A stretch of 64,000 nt of DNA. Origin: an uncultured Alphaproteobacteria bacterium. GTDB taxonomy: Bacteria > Pseudomonadota > Alphaproteobacteria > Micavibrionales > Micavibrionaceae. Numbering within the stretch: position 1 is the first letter of the stretch; each line of letters begins with the position of its first letter. Shown piece after piece: positions 8,900-17,177 of the stretch. The translations under genes were made by a program, and so were the position numbers. The notes beneath the pieces were generated by a model. That model ran no database searches. It saw only the letters and a list, made by a program, of their open reading frames with translations, and was not told the origin of the DNA. The stretch lies in the NCBI GenBank assembly GCA_946480475.1, contig CAMLJM010000012.1:1-64000 (forward strand), in the 5' to 3' direction.

Positions 8900-9838
8900 T
8901 TATGAGAGACCCAGCTCTTGAAGAATGGGGCGAAGATGGCCGCGATGTGCTTCAAGCAATGCCTGAGCTTTGATAGCCTCAACGCCGCGCGATAAAAGAA
9001 TGGCGAGTTTTATATTGCTTTCAGTGATGCCGCCGTAAGCTTCGCGGGCATCCGCGAGGGCTTGGGCTGCCACGGCATCCTCACAGTCTGCGATTGTGCT
9101 GACAATTGTCACGGCGCGACGACGCAATTTTTCATTCGTGGGGATCAGGTTTACCATCAGTCCATCATGCACACGGCCCATGCGGGTCATGATGGCCGTT
9201 GAGAGCATGTTGATGGCGGCTTTTTGCGCTGTGCCTGCGTTCATGCGGGTAGAGCCGGACACAGGCTCGGCCCCTGTATTTACGAAAATGGGATATTCGG
9301 CCACGCGCAAAAGCTCGGAATCAGGATTGCTGGCGATGCCGATGGTGAGGGCGCCGGCTTCGCGTGCCGCGCGGCAGGCGGAGACTGTGAAGGGCGTTAC
9401 ACCACTCGCGGCGGTGGCGATACAAACATCATGCTGATCGAGCTTTAACTGTGCCACTCGTTGGGCTGCCGCTACAGGATCATCTTCGGCATTTTCAATA
9501 GCAGTTTTCAGGGCTTCTTCGCCGCCTGCGATAATGGTGGCGACGCGCATGGCGGGCCAGCCGAATGTGGGGGTGAGTTCCGTGCCGTCCTGTACGCCGA
9601 TACGGATGGATGTTCCAGCGCCAGCATAAACGATGCGGCCTGTATTGACGGCTTCAAGCCTGATAGCAGCTTCTTCAGCAGCAGCGGCTAGCATCGGTAC
9701 GGCGGCGCGTACGGCCTGCAGGCTGCGCGCCTGATCATCAAGCAGGGCATCGATCACCCGACTCATGGGCCATTGGTCAACACCGTGATAGCCTTTGTTG
9801 TAACCTTCGGTGGCGATTTTGCTCTTGAGGACGCTCAT
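8900..9838 (-). CDS. murQ: N-acetylmuramic acid 6-phosphate etherase
   Basis: SIS-fold lyase that splits MurNAc-6-phosphate into GlcNAc-6-phosphate and D-lactate, in peptidoglycan recycling. It has 312 residues from ATG 9838 (ATG AGC GTC CTC), the normal length. Recognisable parts are TEGYNKGYHGVDQWP near the start (family: the T-E-x-x-N region), the SIS sugar-phosphate loop YAGAGTSIRIGVQDGTELTPTFG, TAASGVTPFTVSACRAA and the long conserved block GSTRMNAGTAQKAAINMLST. It is the first gene of a two-gene minus-strand operon with the membrane protein downstream. No anmK or MurNAc kinase gene is visible nearby, so the source of the phosphate substrate is unclear. The pair interrupts the two halves of the leucine-catabolism cluster. 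Confidence 0.92.
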   Translation of the reverse strand: MSVLKSKIATEGYNKGYHGVDQWPMSRVIDALLDDQARSLQAVRAAVPMLAAAAEEAAIRLEAVNTGRIVYAGAGTSIRIGVQDGTELTPTFGWPAMRVATIIAGGEEALKTAIENAEDDPVAAAQRVAQLKLDQHDVCIATAASGVTPFTVSACRAAREAGALTIGIASNPDSELLRVAEYPIFVNTGAEPVSGSTRMNAGTAQKAAINMLSTAIMTRMGRVHDGLMVNLIPTNEKLRRRAVTIVSTIADCEDAVAAQALADAREAYGGITESNIKLAILLSRGVEAIKAQALLEAHRGHLRPILQELGLS

Positions 9839-9909
9839 GAAGGATATTAGGACATAAACCAAGCTGGGGAACAAGGGATTCCGCTGTTTCTTGCACTGCA
9901 ATACTGAGG

Positions 9910-9959
9910 TTCCCGGGCTTTTTACCGGGCTTTTGAAATGGGGGGGATTTTGCTAGACT
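9910..9959 (+). promoter_or_regulatory. candidate promoter with upstream hairpin before liuD
   Basis: A short hairpin (CCCGG, 8-base loop, CCGGG, then CTTTT) at 9912-9934 is followed by TTGAAA at 9933 and an extended -10-like TGCTAGACT ending at 9959, 26 bases before the liuD start. The spacing of 15 between hexamers is short, so this is only a candidate. Confidence 0.35.
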
Positions 9960-9984
9960 CAGGCTCTCATTAACGGGGTTATGA

Positions 9985-11910
9985 ATGTTTACGAAAATAC
10001 TGATCGCCAATCGCGGTGAAATTGCCTGCCGTGTTATTTCGACGGCCCGCGCCATGGGTATCAAAACTGTGGCTGTTTATTCTGATGCCGACAAGAGTGC
10101 ACGTCATGTGCGCATGGCGGATGAAGCGGTGCGTATCGGCCCGGCGGCATCGCGTGATTCATACCTTCGTGGCGATATCATCATTGAGGCTGCGAAGAAA
10201 ACAGGCGCACAAGCCATTCACCCCGGCTATGGCTTCCTGTCAGAGAATGAAGATTTCGCGGCGGCTTGCAAAGAGAACAAGATCACGTTTATCGGTCCGT
10301 CACCTGAGGCCATTAATGCGATGGGTCTGAAGGATAAAGCCAAAGAAATTATGAAGAAGGCCGGTGTGCCGATTGTACCCGGTTATATGGGTGATAATCA
10401 GGATGCTGAGTTCCTGAAAAAGGAGGCCGACAAGATCGGTTACCCGGTTTTGATCAAAGCGGTGGCTGGTGGTGGCGGCAAAGGCATGCGCCGTGTGGAT
10501 GATGGTAAGGATTTCATAGAGTCTCTGGCTTCCTGCAAGCGCGAAGCACTGGCTTCATTCAGCAATGATCATGTACTGATTGAAAAATACGTGAACAGGC
10601 CGCGCCACGTCGAGGTGCAAGTATTTGGCGATATGCATGGCAATGCCGTCTATCTGTTTGAGCGTGATTGCAGTCTTCAACGTCGCCATCAGAAGGTGGT
10701 GGAGGAAGCGCCCGCACCAGGATTATCCGATAAGGTACGTAAGTCTCTGGGCGAGGCCGCGGTCAAAGCCGTTAAAGCGCTCAAATATACCAACGCGGGT
10801 ACCATTGAGTTCATCATGGATGCTACGACTAATGAATTCTATTTCATGGAAATGAATACGCGTTTGCAGGTCGAACATCCGGTGACCGAGATGATTACGG
10901 GCCAAGACCTTGTGTACTGGCAGTTGCTGGTGGCATCGGGCGAATTCCTGCCGCTGACGCAGGATGAACTGGAAGTTGACGGTCACGCGTTCGAGGTGCG
11001 TTTATACGCCGAAGACCCCGCCAATAACTTCCTGCCGCAGATCGGCAGGATTACGGGTTTCCGTACGCCGGATGATCTGCGCGTTGATACGGGCGTGGAA
11101 GAGGGCGATAGCGTTTCCATCCATTATGACCCGATGATCGCCAAGCTGATCGTGCACGGCGACAGCCGCGAGGAAGCGATTGCCGAGATGCAATCGGCTC
11201 TGGAAAACACAGTACTTTCCGGCCTGATCACCAATCAGGAATTTCTCTATAACATTTTCCTGAACGAAGATTTCGTGAGGGGTGATGTGGATACGGGCTT
11301 TATTCCCCGTCATGAGAAATCATTACTGCCGGAAAATTATGGCCGCCCGGATATTGACGATCTGGCGATTGCGGCGGCGCATTGCCTGTCGGGTGATTAT
11401 GATGATGACCCTTGGAGCATGACTGATAACTGGCGCTTGAATGGCGCGCTGACCCGTACGATTGATTTCCTGTCGCGCGGCGAAATTGTGAAAGTCTCTG
11501 TCACTTGCCGTGGTGATGAATTCGAAGTGACGCATGGCAAAGATAAAGCCGTGATCAGTCGTAATATGCTGGATCAGGTTAATCTGGCATCCGATGGCAA
11601 CGACCTGACAATTTTCCGCGATGGCCGCGTAGTGCCGCTGCATCTCTATAAGCCAGGTGCTTCGGGTGAAGAAGCGGGCGGCGAAGGGCGTATCACCGCG
11701 CCGATGCCGGGTAAAATCATAAATGTCTTGGTGAAGAAGGGTGCTGCCGTGGATAAGAACCAACCCCTCCTTATCATGGAAGCCATGAAGATGGAAATGA
11801 CCATTCGTGCCGGTTGCGCAGGCGTGGTTGGTGAGCTGCCTGTCAGTGCCGGTCAGCAAGTGGCCGATGGCGCGTTGCTGGTGGCGATTGAGCAGAAAGA
11901 AGCGGCGTAA
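9985..11910 (+). CDS. liuD: methylcrotonoyl-CoA carboxylase, biotin carboxylase/biotin carrier (alpha) subunit
   Basis: ATP-dependent biotin carboxylase fused to its biotin carrier, 641 residues. The order is: biotin carboxylase N-domain ([13 protein letters not shown] at the start), ATP-grasp with the glycine loop [30 protein letters not shown] and the catalytic block [16 protein letters not shown], then the biotin carboxylase C-domain, a linker, and a C-terminal biotinyl domain with EAMKMEM, whose Lys is biotinylated. Size and domain order match MccA/LiuD; propionyl-CoA carboxylase alpha subunits are usually slightly longer. It is followed by HMG-CoA lyase with a TAATG overlap, placing it in the second leucine operon. 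The beta subunit is at 4441. Confidence 0.92.
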   Translation: MFTKILIANRGEIACRVISTARAMGIKTVAVYSDADKSARHVRMADEAVRIGPAASRDSYLRGDIIIEAAKKTGAQAIHPGYGFLSENEDFAAACKENKITFIGPSPEAINAMGLKDKAKEIMKKAGVPIVPGYMGDNQDAEFLKKEADKIGYPVLIKAVAGGGGKGMRRVDDGKDFIESLASCKREALASFSNDHVLIEKYVNRPRHVEVQVFGDMHGNAVYLFERDCSLQRRHQKVVEEAPAPGLSDKVRKSLGEAAVKAVKALKYTNAGTIEFIMDATTNEFYFMEMNTRLQVEHPVTEMITGQDLVYWQLLVASGEFLPLTQDELEVDGHAFEVRLYAEDPANNFLPQIGRITGFRTPDDLRVDTGVEEGDSVSIHYDPMIAKLIVHGDSREEAIAEMQSALENTVLSGLITNQEFLYNIFLNEDFVRGDVDTGFIPRHEKSLLPENYGRPDIDDLAIAAAHCLSGDYDDDPWSMTDNWRLNGALTRTIDFLSRGEIVKVSVTCRGDEFEVTHGKDKAVISRNMLDQVNLASDGNDLTIFRDGRVVPLHLYKPGASGEEAGGEGRITAPMPGKIINVLVKKGAAVDKNQPLLIMEAMKMEMTIRAGCAGVVGELPVSAGQQVADGALLVAIEQKEAA

Positions 11911-12806
11911 TGGCTTTTCCTTCTCAAGTTCGTATTTACGAGGTTGGACCGCGTGATGGGTTGCAGAATGAGAAAGTCATTCTGCCTGCCGTTGTCAAAA
12001 TTGAACTAATCAATCGTCTGTCTGAAACGGGACTGACGCATATTGAGACCACATCGTTTGTGTCCCCGAAATGGGTGCCGCAGATGGGCGATGCTGCCGA
12101 AGTGATGGCGGGTATTAAGCGTAAGCCGGGTGTGACTTATCCGGTTCTGGTGCCGAATGAAAAGGGCATGGAGGGGGCGCTGGCTGCAGGTGCGACCGAG
12201 ATCGCCGTCTTTGCTGCGGCTTCCGAGGGCTTCAGCCAGAAAAATATCAATTGCTCCATCGCCGAGAGCCTTGAGCGTTTCAAGCCTGTGATTGCCACAG
12301 CGCAGAAAAATAATGTCAAGGTGCGGGGTTATGTGTCCTGCGTGGTTGGCTGCCCCTATGATGGCGCGATTGCCCCGGACAAAGTTGCCGATGTATCGGC
12401 GGCGCTCAGTGATATGGGCTGTTATGAAATTTCATTGGGTGACACAATCGGCGTCGGTACGCCGAATAAAATTCAGGATATGTTGAATGCTGTCATCAAG
12501 CGCGTTCCTGTGGCGCAACTGGCGCTGCATTGCCATGATACCTATGGTCAGGCACTGGCGAATATCTATGCCGGATTACAGGCCGGTGTTGCCGTGATAG
12601 ACTCATCCGTGGCCGGTATCGGTGGGTGCCCCTATGCCAAGAATGCGACGGGCAATGTCGCTACCGAAGATGTGCTTTATATGCTGGATGGTCTGGGGAT
12701 CAGAACCGGCGTTGATATTGCCAATATTATTGATGTGGCCTGGTTTATATCCGGCCACCTCAACAGAAAGCCCGTGTCAAACGTGGCGAATGCTCTAATA
12801 AGATGA
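11910..12806 (+). CDS. liuE: hydroxymethylglutaryl-CoA lyase
   Basis: TIM-barrel lyase of 298 residues that cleaves HMG-CoA to acetyl-CoA and acetoacetate, the last step of leucine breakdown. Diagnostic sequence includes [12 protein letters not shown] near the N-terminus, the metal-binding [14 protein letters not shown] and the active-site signature [19 protein letters not shown] with the catalytic Cys. Its start overlaps the liuD stop (TAATG) and its own stop overlaps the next start (ATGA), so it is translationally coupled on both sides. All expected catalytic landmarks are present. Confidence 0.93.
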   Translation: MAFPSQVRIYEVGPRDGLQNEKVILPAVVKIELINRLSETGLTHIETTSFVSPKWVPQMGDAAEVMAGIKRKPGVTYPVLVPNEKGMEGALAAGATEIAVFAAASEGFSQKNINCSIAESLERFKPVIATAQKNNVKVRGYVSCVVGCPYDGAIAPDKVADVSAALSDMGCYEISLGDTIGVGTPNKIQDMLNAVIKRVPVAQLALHCHDTYGQALANIYAGLQAGVAVIDSSVAGIGGCPYAKNATGNVATEDVLYMLDGLGIRTGVDIANIIDVAWFISGHLNRKPVSNVANALIR

Positions 12807-13174
12807 AAATGGTTCGTATATTCTTATATTTTCTACTGGGCTATGTCGTGGGTGGGCTAACTTGGCCTGTTTCAAGCATGCTTATAGTCGGGCACTTTTT
12901 ACCTCATGATTCAGGCAGTGGGCTGTTAGTCGCTCAAGTTATTATGACGCTGATAGCTATATATGTTTCGTTCAAATATGACTTTATAACATTATCATTT
13001 CTGACTTTAGGGTTTTTTGTGGGGTTCAATACTCTGCCCTATCTATTTAACTCAACAGAGATGAAGGGATGGTACTTCGTGGCTATGATTGCGAGTCTCT
13101 GCTTCATAGTAATCCCCTTTCTATTGGGTGTTGGAGCAATTCTTACTAATATTAGTATCAGGAGAGGAAAATAA
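12803..13174 (+). CDS. small hypothetical membrane protein between liuE and isovaleryl-CoA dehydrogenase
   Basis: A 123-residue protein I do not recognise, with four predicted membrane helices (about residues 4-28, 33-50, 55-75 and 88-112) and almost no soluble parts. It overlaps the liuE stop by four bases (ATGA) and the next start by one (TAATG), so it is locked into the leucine operon by translational coupling. Its composition is clearly more AT-rich than the flanking enzyme genes. Similar small multi-pass proteins occur in the other acyl-CoA operons of this window (26265, 34805), but I see no sequence similarity between them. Confidence 0.7.
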   Translation: MKMVRIFLYFLLGYVVGGLTWPVSSMLIVGHFLPHDSGSGLLVAQVIMTLIAIYVSFKYDFITLSFLTLGFFVGFNTLPYLFNSTEMKGWYFVAMIASLCFIVIPFLLGVGAILTNISIRRGK

Positions 13175-14337
13175 TGTCTTATCCCACATTGAAATTTGCG
13201 CACCCGGAAGAAATCGAGATGCTGCGCGAGGAAGTATACAAGTTTGTTGCAGCAGAGCTGGCGCCACGTGCGGCACAGATCGATGAGGAAAACGAGTTCC
13301 CTGCCGATATGTGGAAAAAATTCGGCGATATGGGTTTGCTTGGCATGACCGTGCCGGAAGAATTTGGTGGCGTGAACATGGGGTACCTTGCTCATGTGGT
13401 GGCGATGGAGGAAATTTCCCGCGCGTCTGCTTCGGTGGCGCTCTCTTATGGTGCGCATTCAAACCTATGCGTGAACCAGATCAACCGTAATGGTAATGCC
13501 GAACAGAAGAAGAAATACCTGCCGAAACTGATTTCCGGTGACCATGTCGGGGCGCTCGCGATGTCGGAACCTGGTGCGGGCAGTGATGTGGTTTCCATGA
13601 AACTGCGTGCTGAGAAGAAGGGAGATCGTTACGTTCTGAATGGCAACAAAATGTGGATCACCAATGGCCCGAACGCCGATACGCTGGTGGTCTATGCCAA
13701 GACGGATGCCGCTGCCGGGTCAAAAGGCATTACGGCTTTTATTATCGAGAAGGGTTTCAAAGGATTCACGACAGCGCAAAAGCTGGATAAGCTCGGCATG
13801 CGCGGTTCCAACACCTGCGAACTGGTGTTCCAGGATTGCGAGGTGCCGGAAGAAAATGTTCTCGGCGAAGTCGGCAAAGGCGTGAAAGTGCTGATGAGCG
13901 GCCTTGATTATGAGCGCGTGGTGCTTTCCGGTGGCCCACTCGGCATCATGCAGGCGTGTCTTGATGTGGTTATTCCGTACATTCATGACCGTAAGCAATT
14001 CGATCAGCCGATTGGCATGTTCCAGTTGATGCAAGGCAAGGTCGCTGATATGTACACGACACTCTCCAGCCAACGCGCTTACGTTTATGCCGTGGCGCAG
14101 GCCTGTGATCGTGGCGAAACCACACGTAAGGATGCAGCAGGCTGTATCCTGATGTCAGCGGAAGCGGCTACACAGATGGCGCTGCAGGCTATCCAATGCC
14201 TTGGCGGTAATGGTTATATCAACGAATTCCCGACGGGTCGATTGCTCCGCGATGCCAAGCTCTATGAGATCGGTGCCGGCACATCGGAAATCCGTCGCAT
14301 GCTGATCGGGCGCGAGCTGTTTGAAGAGACCAAATAA
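13174..14337 (+). CDS. liuA: isovaleryl-CoA dehydrogenase
   Basis: Acyl-CoA dehydrogenase flavoenzyme of 387 residues that oxidises isovaleryl-CoA to 3-methylcrotonyl-CoA and passes electrons to ETF. Seen in order: N-terminal helical domain, the FAD/substrate loop [35 protein letters not shown], the helix [18 protein letters not shown] that carries the catalytic Glu at the position typical of isovaleryl-CoA dehydrogenases, and the C-terminal FAD-binding [38 protein letters not shown] region (named as landmarks). The Glu position separates it from short- and medium-chain enzymes. It overlaps the preceding gene and ends the operon. Confidence 0.93.
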   Translation: MSYPTLKFAHPEEIEMLREEVYKFVAAELAPRAAQIDEENEFPADMWKKFGDMGLLGMTVPEEFGGVNMGYLAHVVAMEEISRASASVALSYGAHSNLCVNQINRNGNAEQKKKYLPKLISGDHVGALAMSEPGAGSDVVSMKLRAEKKGDRYVLNGNKMWITNGPNADTLVVYAKTDAAAGSKGITAFIIEKGFKGFTTAQKLDKLGMRGSNTCELVFQDCEVPEENVLGEVGKGVKVLMSGLDYERVVLSGGPLGIMQACLDVVIPYIHDRKQFDQPIGMFQLMQGKVADMYTTLSSQRAYVYAVAQACDRGETTRKDAAGCILMSAEAATQMALQAIQCLGGNGYINEFPTGRLLRDAKLYEIGAGTSEIRRMLIGRELFEETK

Positions 14338-14343
14338 TCAATC

Positions 14344-14364
14344 TCTTTACTGAAGTAAAGGTTT
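14344..14364 (+). terminator. small hairpin terminator after isovaleryl-CoA dehydrogenase
   Basis: CTTTAC-TGAA-GTAAAG hairpin followed by GTTTTCC, directly after the stop codon. It overlaps the 3' end of the converging hypothetical gene. The stem is short and the U tract modest. Confidence 0.4.
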
Positions 14365-15000
14365 TCCTTCTACGACTCGGGCGTCAGAGACGAGATCGTG
14401 TCGGCGTCCGATCAGCGAGAGGTAGTTTCGTTTTTTGTCAGTGCCGTATGCGCTTTTAAGAAAATTAGTCAAACAACCATTTCCATAGACGCCTGAGTCA
14501 ATTGTGAAAACGTCTTTATCAATTTCTCTAAGATCAAGAAATGCTTCTTGAGGATAGATTTTGTTCTGAAGATTGACGGCAATCCTAAATTGAAGTCCGG
14601 GTTGCGATTTTGGCAGATTCATTCTTTCTTGAAAGAAGCTATGAGATTTTTCCGGCGGAAGATACTTGCAGGTAATCACGACTTCTGATCCATTAGTGGT
14701 AGGTTTGTGAAATAAAATCTGTGGATTTTGTGCTTTCTGACGATAAAGATCAGTGAGGCGATTAATGCCTGTAATGTTCGCTAGTTCATCGAAAGTGAAT
14801 ACCTCATCAGCCTGACGTGCGACTCTGAGATGATCCAGTTTTCCGAAGTAGCCCATTGAGGCCAGACCTTCCATCAAGGGACCTTTTGTTTTAAAACCGG
14901 CCAACTGGTGTGTGCGTGTAGCGATATAAGCGCTAAAATAAAAGCACTTCTCTATCAGTCTAATGAGCCAATCACTTGGTTCTGGATTTTGATTAAGCAT
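14347..15000 (-). CDS. hypothetical protein
   Basis: A 217-residue soluble protein with no family I can name and no clear signal peptide or membrane helix. It is rich in Lys, Asn and aromatic residues. A central block EVVITCKYLPPEKSHSFF and a later FRIAVNLQNKIYPQEAFLDL suggest a mixed alpha/beta fold. The start at ATG 15000 lacks a good ribosome-binding site, and the gene is more AT-rich than the enzymes around it, which may mark it as acquired. Its end meets the isovaleryl-CoA dehydrogenase end closely. A long open frame with sensible composition supports it being real. Confidence 0.55.
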   Translation of the reverse strand: MLNQNPEPSDWLIRLIEKCFYFSAYIATRTHQLAGFKTKGPLMEGLASMGYFGKLDHLRVARQADEVFTFDELANITGINRLTDLYRQKAQNPQILFHKPTTNGSEVVITCKYLPPEKSHSFFQERMNLPKSQPGLQFRIAVNLQNKIYPQEAFLDLREIDKDVFTIDSGVYGNGCLTNFLKSAYGTDKKRNYLSLIGRRHDLVSDARVVEGKPLLQ

Positions 15001-15072
15001 ACCAAAGAATAATTATTTATATTCGTAATATCAATTAACTCATAAAATAACCATATTTTTCATTAGGTTATT

Positions 15073-16116
15073 CTATTTCATAACCTGTTTTGGCTCTTCC
15101 GGATGAGGTTTGTTCTCATTGGCAGCTTTTGCGGCCTCATCGAAGTTTTGCAGTAATTCTTCATCCGGGCCTTCGGGTTCAAGGCGAGACTCATCTGCCA
15201 TCGGGTGTGGCGTGGGGGCAGATGTGTCTTCATCCAGAATTTCTGCGCCGGGTGGAATGGGCAGGATGCCTTTGGCCTCGATTTCTTCTGTTACTTTTTC
15301 AGTGACCTTCTCCGTCACTTTTTCAGCCACGCGTTCTACCATGGTGGGTACAACCTGTTCTACGATGGCAGCAACAGTTACAGGATCTACTGTTGCAGGC
15401 GCTGCTGGCTGCGCAGGAGTAGCGGCTGCGGGAATGCGCTGCATTGCTTCGGCTACAGCACGGGCAATTACTTCCGTCTGGTCCAGATGTTCATCTTTTT
15501 GTAATGCAGGGGTATCGCGTTCCAAGCTGGGAGATTTGCTCAGGGAAGCATCTTCGACCATGGCAATGGTTTTATCACCCACAACCAGTGACACAGTATC
15601 CGTTACCTCGGTGCGCATTTTGTGCAGAGCTTTCAGAAATACGTTCGGATTTTCGATGGCGGGCAGGTGAACGTCACCAATAAAGCGACAATCAAGATTG
15701 ACGTAGCCATAGTTCAGGAAACGGCCTAAGTAACCTGTATTCAGGTTTTCACCACGAATTTCTTCGATATCAATTTCTTTGACGTTGATGAACAGCCAGC
15801 CATGCTTATGCATGATGCGCCGATTGGTAAGGCCAATTTCTGTCGTCAATACTTTGACCACATACAACGAACAGATGATGGCGCCAAAGAACAAGGCAAA
15901 AGGGGTTAGCCAAGCCTGTATCGCCAGTATCGGCAAGCCCATTGCCGACGTTGCTGGTATGATAGCCAGAATATGGTTGAATACGGATCCCGCTATGCGA
16001 GCGATTGCAACACAGGCAACAAACCACAAAATACCCTGGGCGATATAAATCCAGTGCAAACGGGCGATCCCGATCAGCTTTTCATCTTTACCAATGATTT
16101 TACTGATATAAGACAT
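15073..16116 (-). CDS. bacterial PH (bPH2/YdbS-like) domain membrane protein with repetitive C-terminal tail
   Basis: A 347-residue protein from ATG 16116 behind AAAAAGGAGC. Two membrane helices (about 25-48 and 68-90) are followed by a bacterial pleckstrin-homology-like domain, recognisable from LTTEIGLTNRRIMHKHGWLF, the IDIEEIRGENLNTG strand pair and the LGRFLNYGYVNLDC segment. The second half, from about residue 190, is low-complexity: alanine/proline-rich stretches, a helix with repeated VTEKVTEK units, and an acidic tail. bPH2 proteins are poorly understood envelope proteins. The long charged coiled-coil-like tail is not part of the usual family and would lie in the cytoplasm if both helices cross the membrane. 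Confidence 0.75.
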   Translation of the reverse strand: MSYISKIIGKDEKLIGIARLHWIYIAQGILWFVACVAIARIAGSVFNHILAIIPATSAMGLPILAIQAWLTPFALFFGAIICSLYVVKVLTTEIGLTNRRIMHKHGWLFINVKEIDIEEIRGENLNTGYLGRFLNYGYVNLDCRFIGDVHLPAIENPNVFLKALHKMRTEVTDTVSLVVGDKTIAMVEDASLSKSPSLERDTPALQKDEHLDQTEVIARAVAEAMQRIPAAATPAQPAAPATVDPVTVAAIVEQVVPTMVERVAEKVTEKVTEKVTEEIEAKGILPIPPGAEILDEDTSAPTPHPMADESRLEPEGPDEELLQNFDEAAKAANENKPHPEEPKQVMK

Positions 16117-16191
16117 AACTCTGCTCCTTTTTATACTTCCCGTAATGAAAACGGGTGAGCAGGTACGGGGGTTCCTTTCTTATGTCAATAA

Positions 16192-16626
16192 CTAACCTAG
16201 AGTGCGCCCAATGAGCTTGCCGAGGCCCTTCAGTTTTTTATCTTGGGCATAAGTCAGAGCAGCCTGTGTCTGCATATCCTGAGGCAGTTTGCGGCGAATA
16301 TGATCGGTACTAAAGGCGTCTGCCAGTACAAGGCGTTTGGCGATCCTGTCGGCAAACTTGACTGTGATTTTATCCTGACGATATGCCACCAGGGCTTTTG
16401 GAAAAGCAAAAGGAGTAATGAACATCAGGAGTTTCAATGTGCTGTCCTGACTGAAGAAGCCTGTCGCCTGTAAGGCAAAAAGCATGTTATACGCCTCAGC
16501 TTTCCAGCTGATACCTTCATATTCGCGCGTCATTACATCCGAAACCAGAGGAGTCGCGGAGTCGATAAAATCCCGGCATAAATTGGCATATGCCCTAAGG
16601 CGGAGGGTTTCTTGCGTCCCTTCCAT
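16192..16626 (-). CDS. hypothetical protein
   Basis: A 144-residue, mainly alpha-helical protein that I do not recognise. It begins MEGTQETLRLRAYANLC, contains a hydrophobic stretch STLKLLMFITPFAFPKALVAY in the middle, and ends in a basic segment KKLKGLGKLIGRTLG. A GGGAAATC ribosome-binding region precedes the ATG. It lies between the PH-domain gene and a small membrane protein on the same strand, 76 bases upstream of the PH-domain start, so cotranscription is possible. No function can be assigned. Confidence 0.6.
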   Translation of the reverse strand: MEGTQETLRLRAYANLCRDFIDSATPLVSDVMTREYEGISWKAEAYNMLFALQATGFFSQDSTLKLLMFITPFAFPKALVAYRQDKITVKFADRIAKRLVLADAFSTDHIRRKLPQDMQTQAALTYAQDKKLKGLGKLIGRTLG

Positions 16627-16657
16627 TCGTGATTTCCCTGAAGATCAAATTATTATT

Positions 16658-16683
16658 GCCCTTATTCATTCCAGAATAAGGGC
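16658..16683 (-). terminator. perfect 10-bp stem-loop between two hypothetical genes
   Basis: GCCCTTATTC and GAATAAGGGC pair exactly around a six-base loop. It follows the 91-residue gene on the minus strand, but the trailing sequence is AT-rich rather than a T run, so it may be a terminator or an RNA-stability element. Confidence 0.5.
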
Positions 16684-16714
16684 GCAGGGTCAACTGGGAT
16701 TTATGGATATTATA

Positions 16715-16990
16715 TCAGGAACGCGGCATATGAATGGGGCCGCCATTTACATAGGTGCCGCCACCACTACTGCCGCCGGTAAAACCTGAACTCGGGGCCG
16801 CAAAGCTGAAGTTGTTACGGGCGCCATTGAAAGTTGAGAAGACGGCGCTTTGGGTTTGATCCTTAATGCTCTGCATATGGGTGCGTGCTGAATAGTCATC
16901 TTTCATGCTCATAATAAATGGCACGATGATGAAAAACAGTGTCCCCAGAGAGAACAGTTCTTTGTAAAGAACGCGGAAAAGTGAACCCAA
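16715..16990 (-). CDS. small hypothetical membrane protein with glycine-rich tail
   Basis: A 91-residue protein from a TTG start at 16990 with a good GGAG ribosome-binding site seven bases upstream. One membrane helix (LFSLGTLFFIIVPFIMSM) is followed by a polar helix and a glycine/serine-rich C-terminus (SSGFTGGSSGGGTYVNGG). No family is recognised. It is divergent from the indolepyruvate oxidoreductase gene, sharing an intergenic region with a 21-base palindrome. Confidence 0.55.
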   Translation of the reverse strand: MGSLFRVLYKELFSLGTLFFIIVPFIMSMKDDYSARTHMQSIKDQTQSAVFSTFNGARNNFSFAAPSSGFTGGSSGGGTYVNGGPIHMPRS

Positions 16991-17030
16991 TTTATACTCC
17001 GTCTAACCCAAGCCTTATTATGCCGCAAGC

Positions 17031-17051
17031 TTATTAAAAGGGTTTTAATAA
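17031..17051. promoter_or_regulatory. 21-base palindrome in the divergent promoter region of iorAB
   Basis: TTATTAAAA and TTTTAATAA form a perfect 9-bp inverted repeat around GGG. It lies between the divergent starts at 16990 and 17178, a typical place for an operator. Which regulator would bind is unknown. A 29-codon frame (17051-17140, behind AAAAGGG) begins at its edge and may be a leader peptide or chance. Confidence 0.45.
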
Positions 17052-17177
17052 TGAGTAAAACTGTGCGTAATTTTATTTCTTGCGGCGCACCAATTCTGGG
17101 GGGTGCGGCTGGAAAAAACCTTGCGAATCCCTTAGGTTAATAACGTTCTTTCAAACAGGGAAAACGAGATAGACAGT

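Noticed and set aside
8899..8982. Longer start for the DMT-type protein at 8982
   Set aside because: It would overlap murQ by about 80 bases and adds a segment without membrane character; ATG 8898 directly after the murQ stop fits translational coupling.
11323..11859. Minus-strand 178-codon ORF inside liuD
   Set aside because: Shadow of the biotin carboxylase/biotin carrier gene, whose motifs are intact across this stretch.
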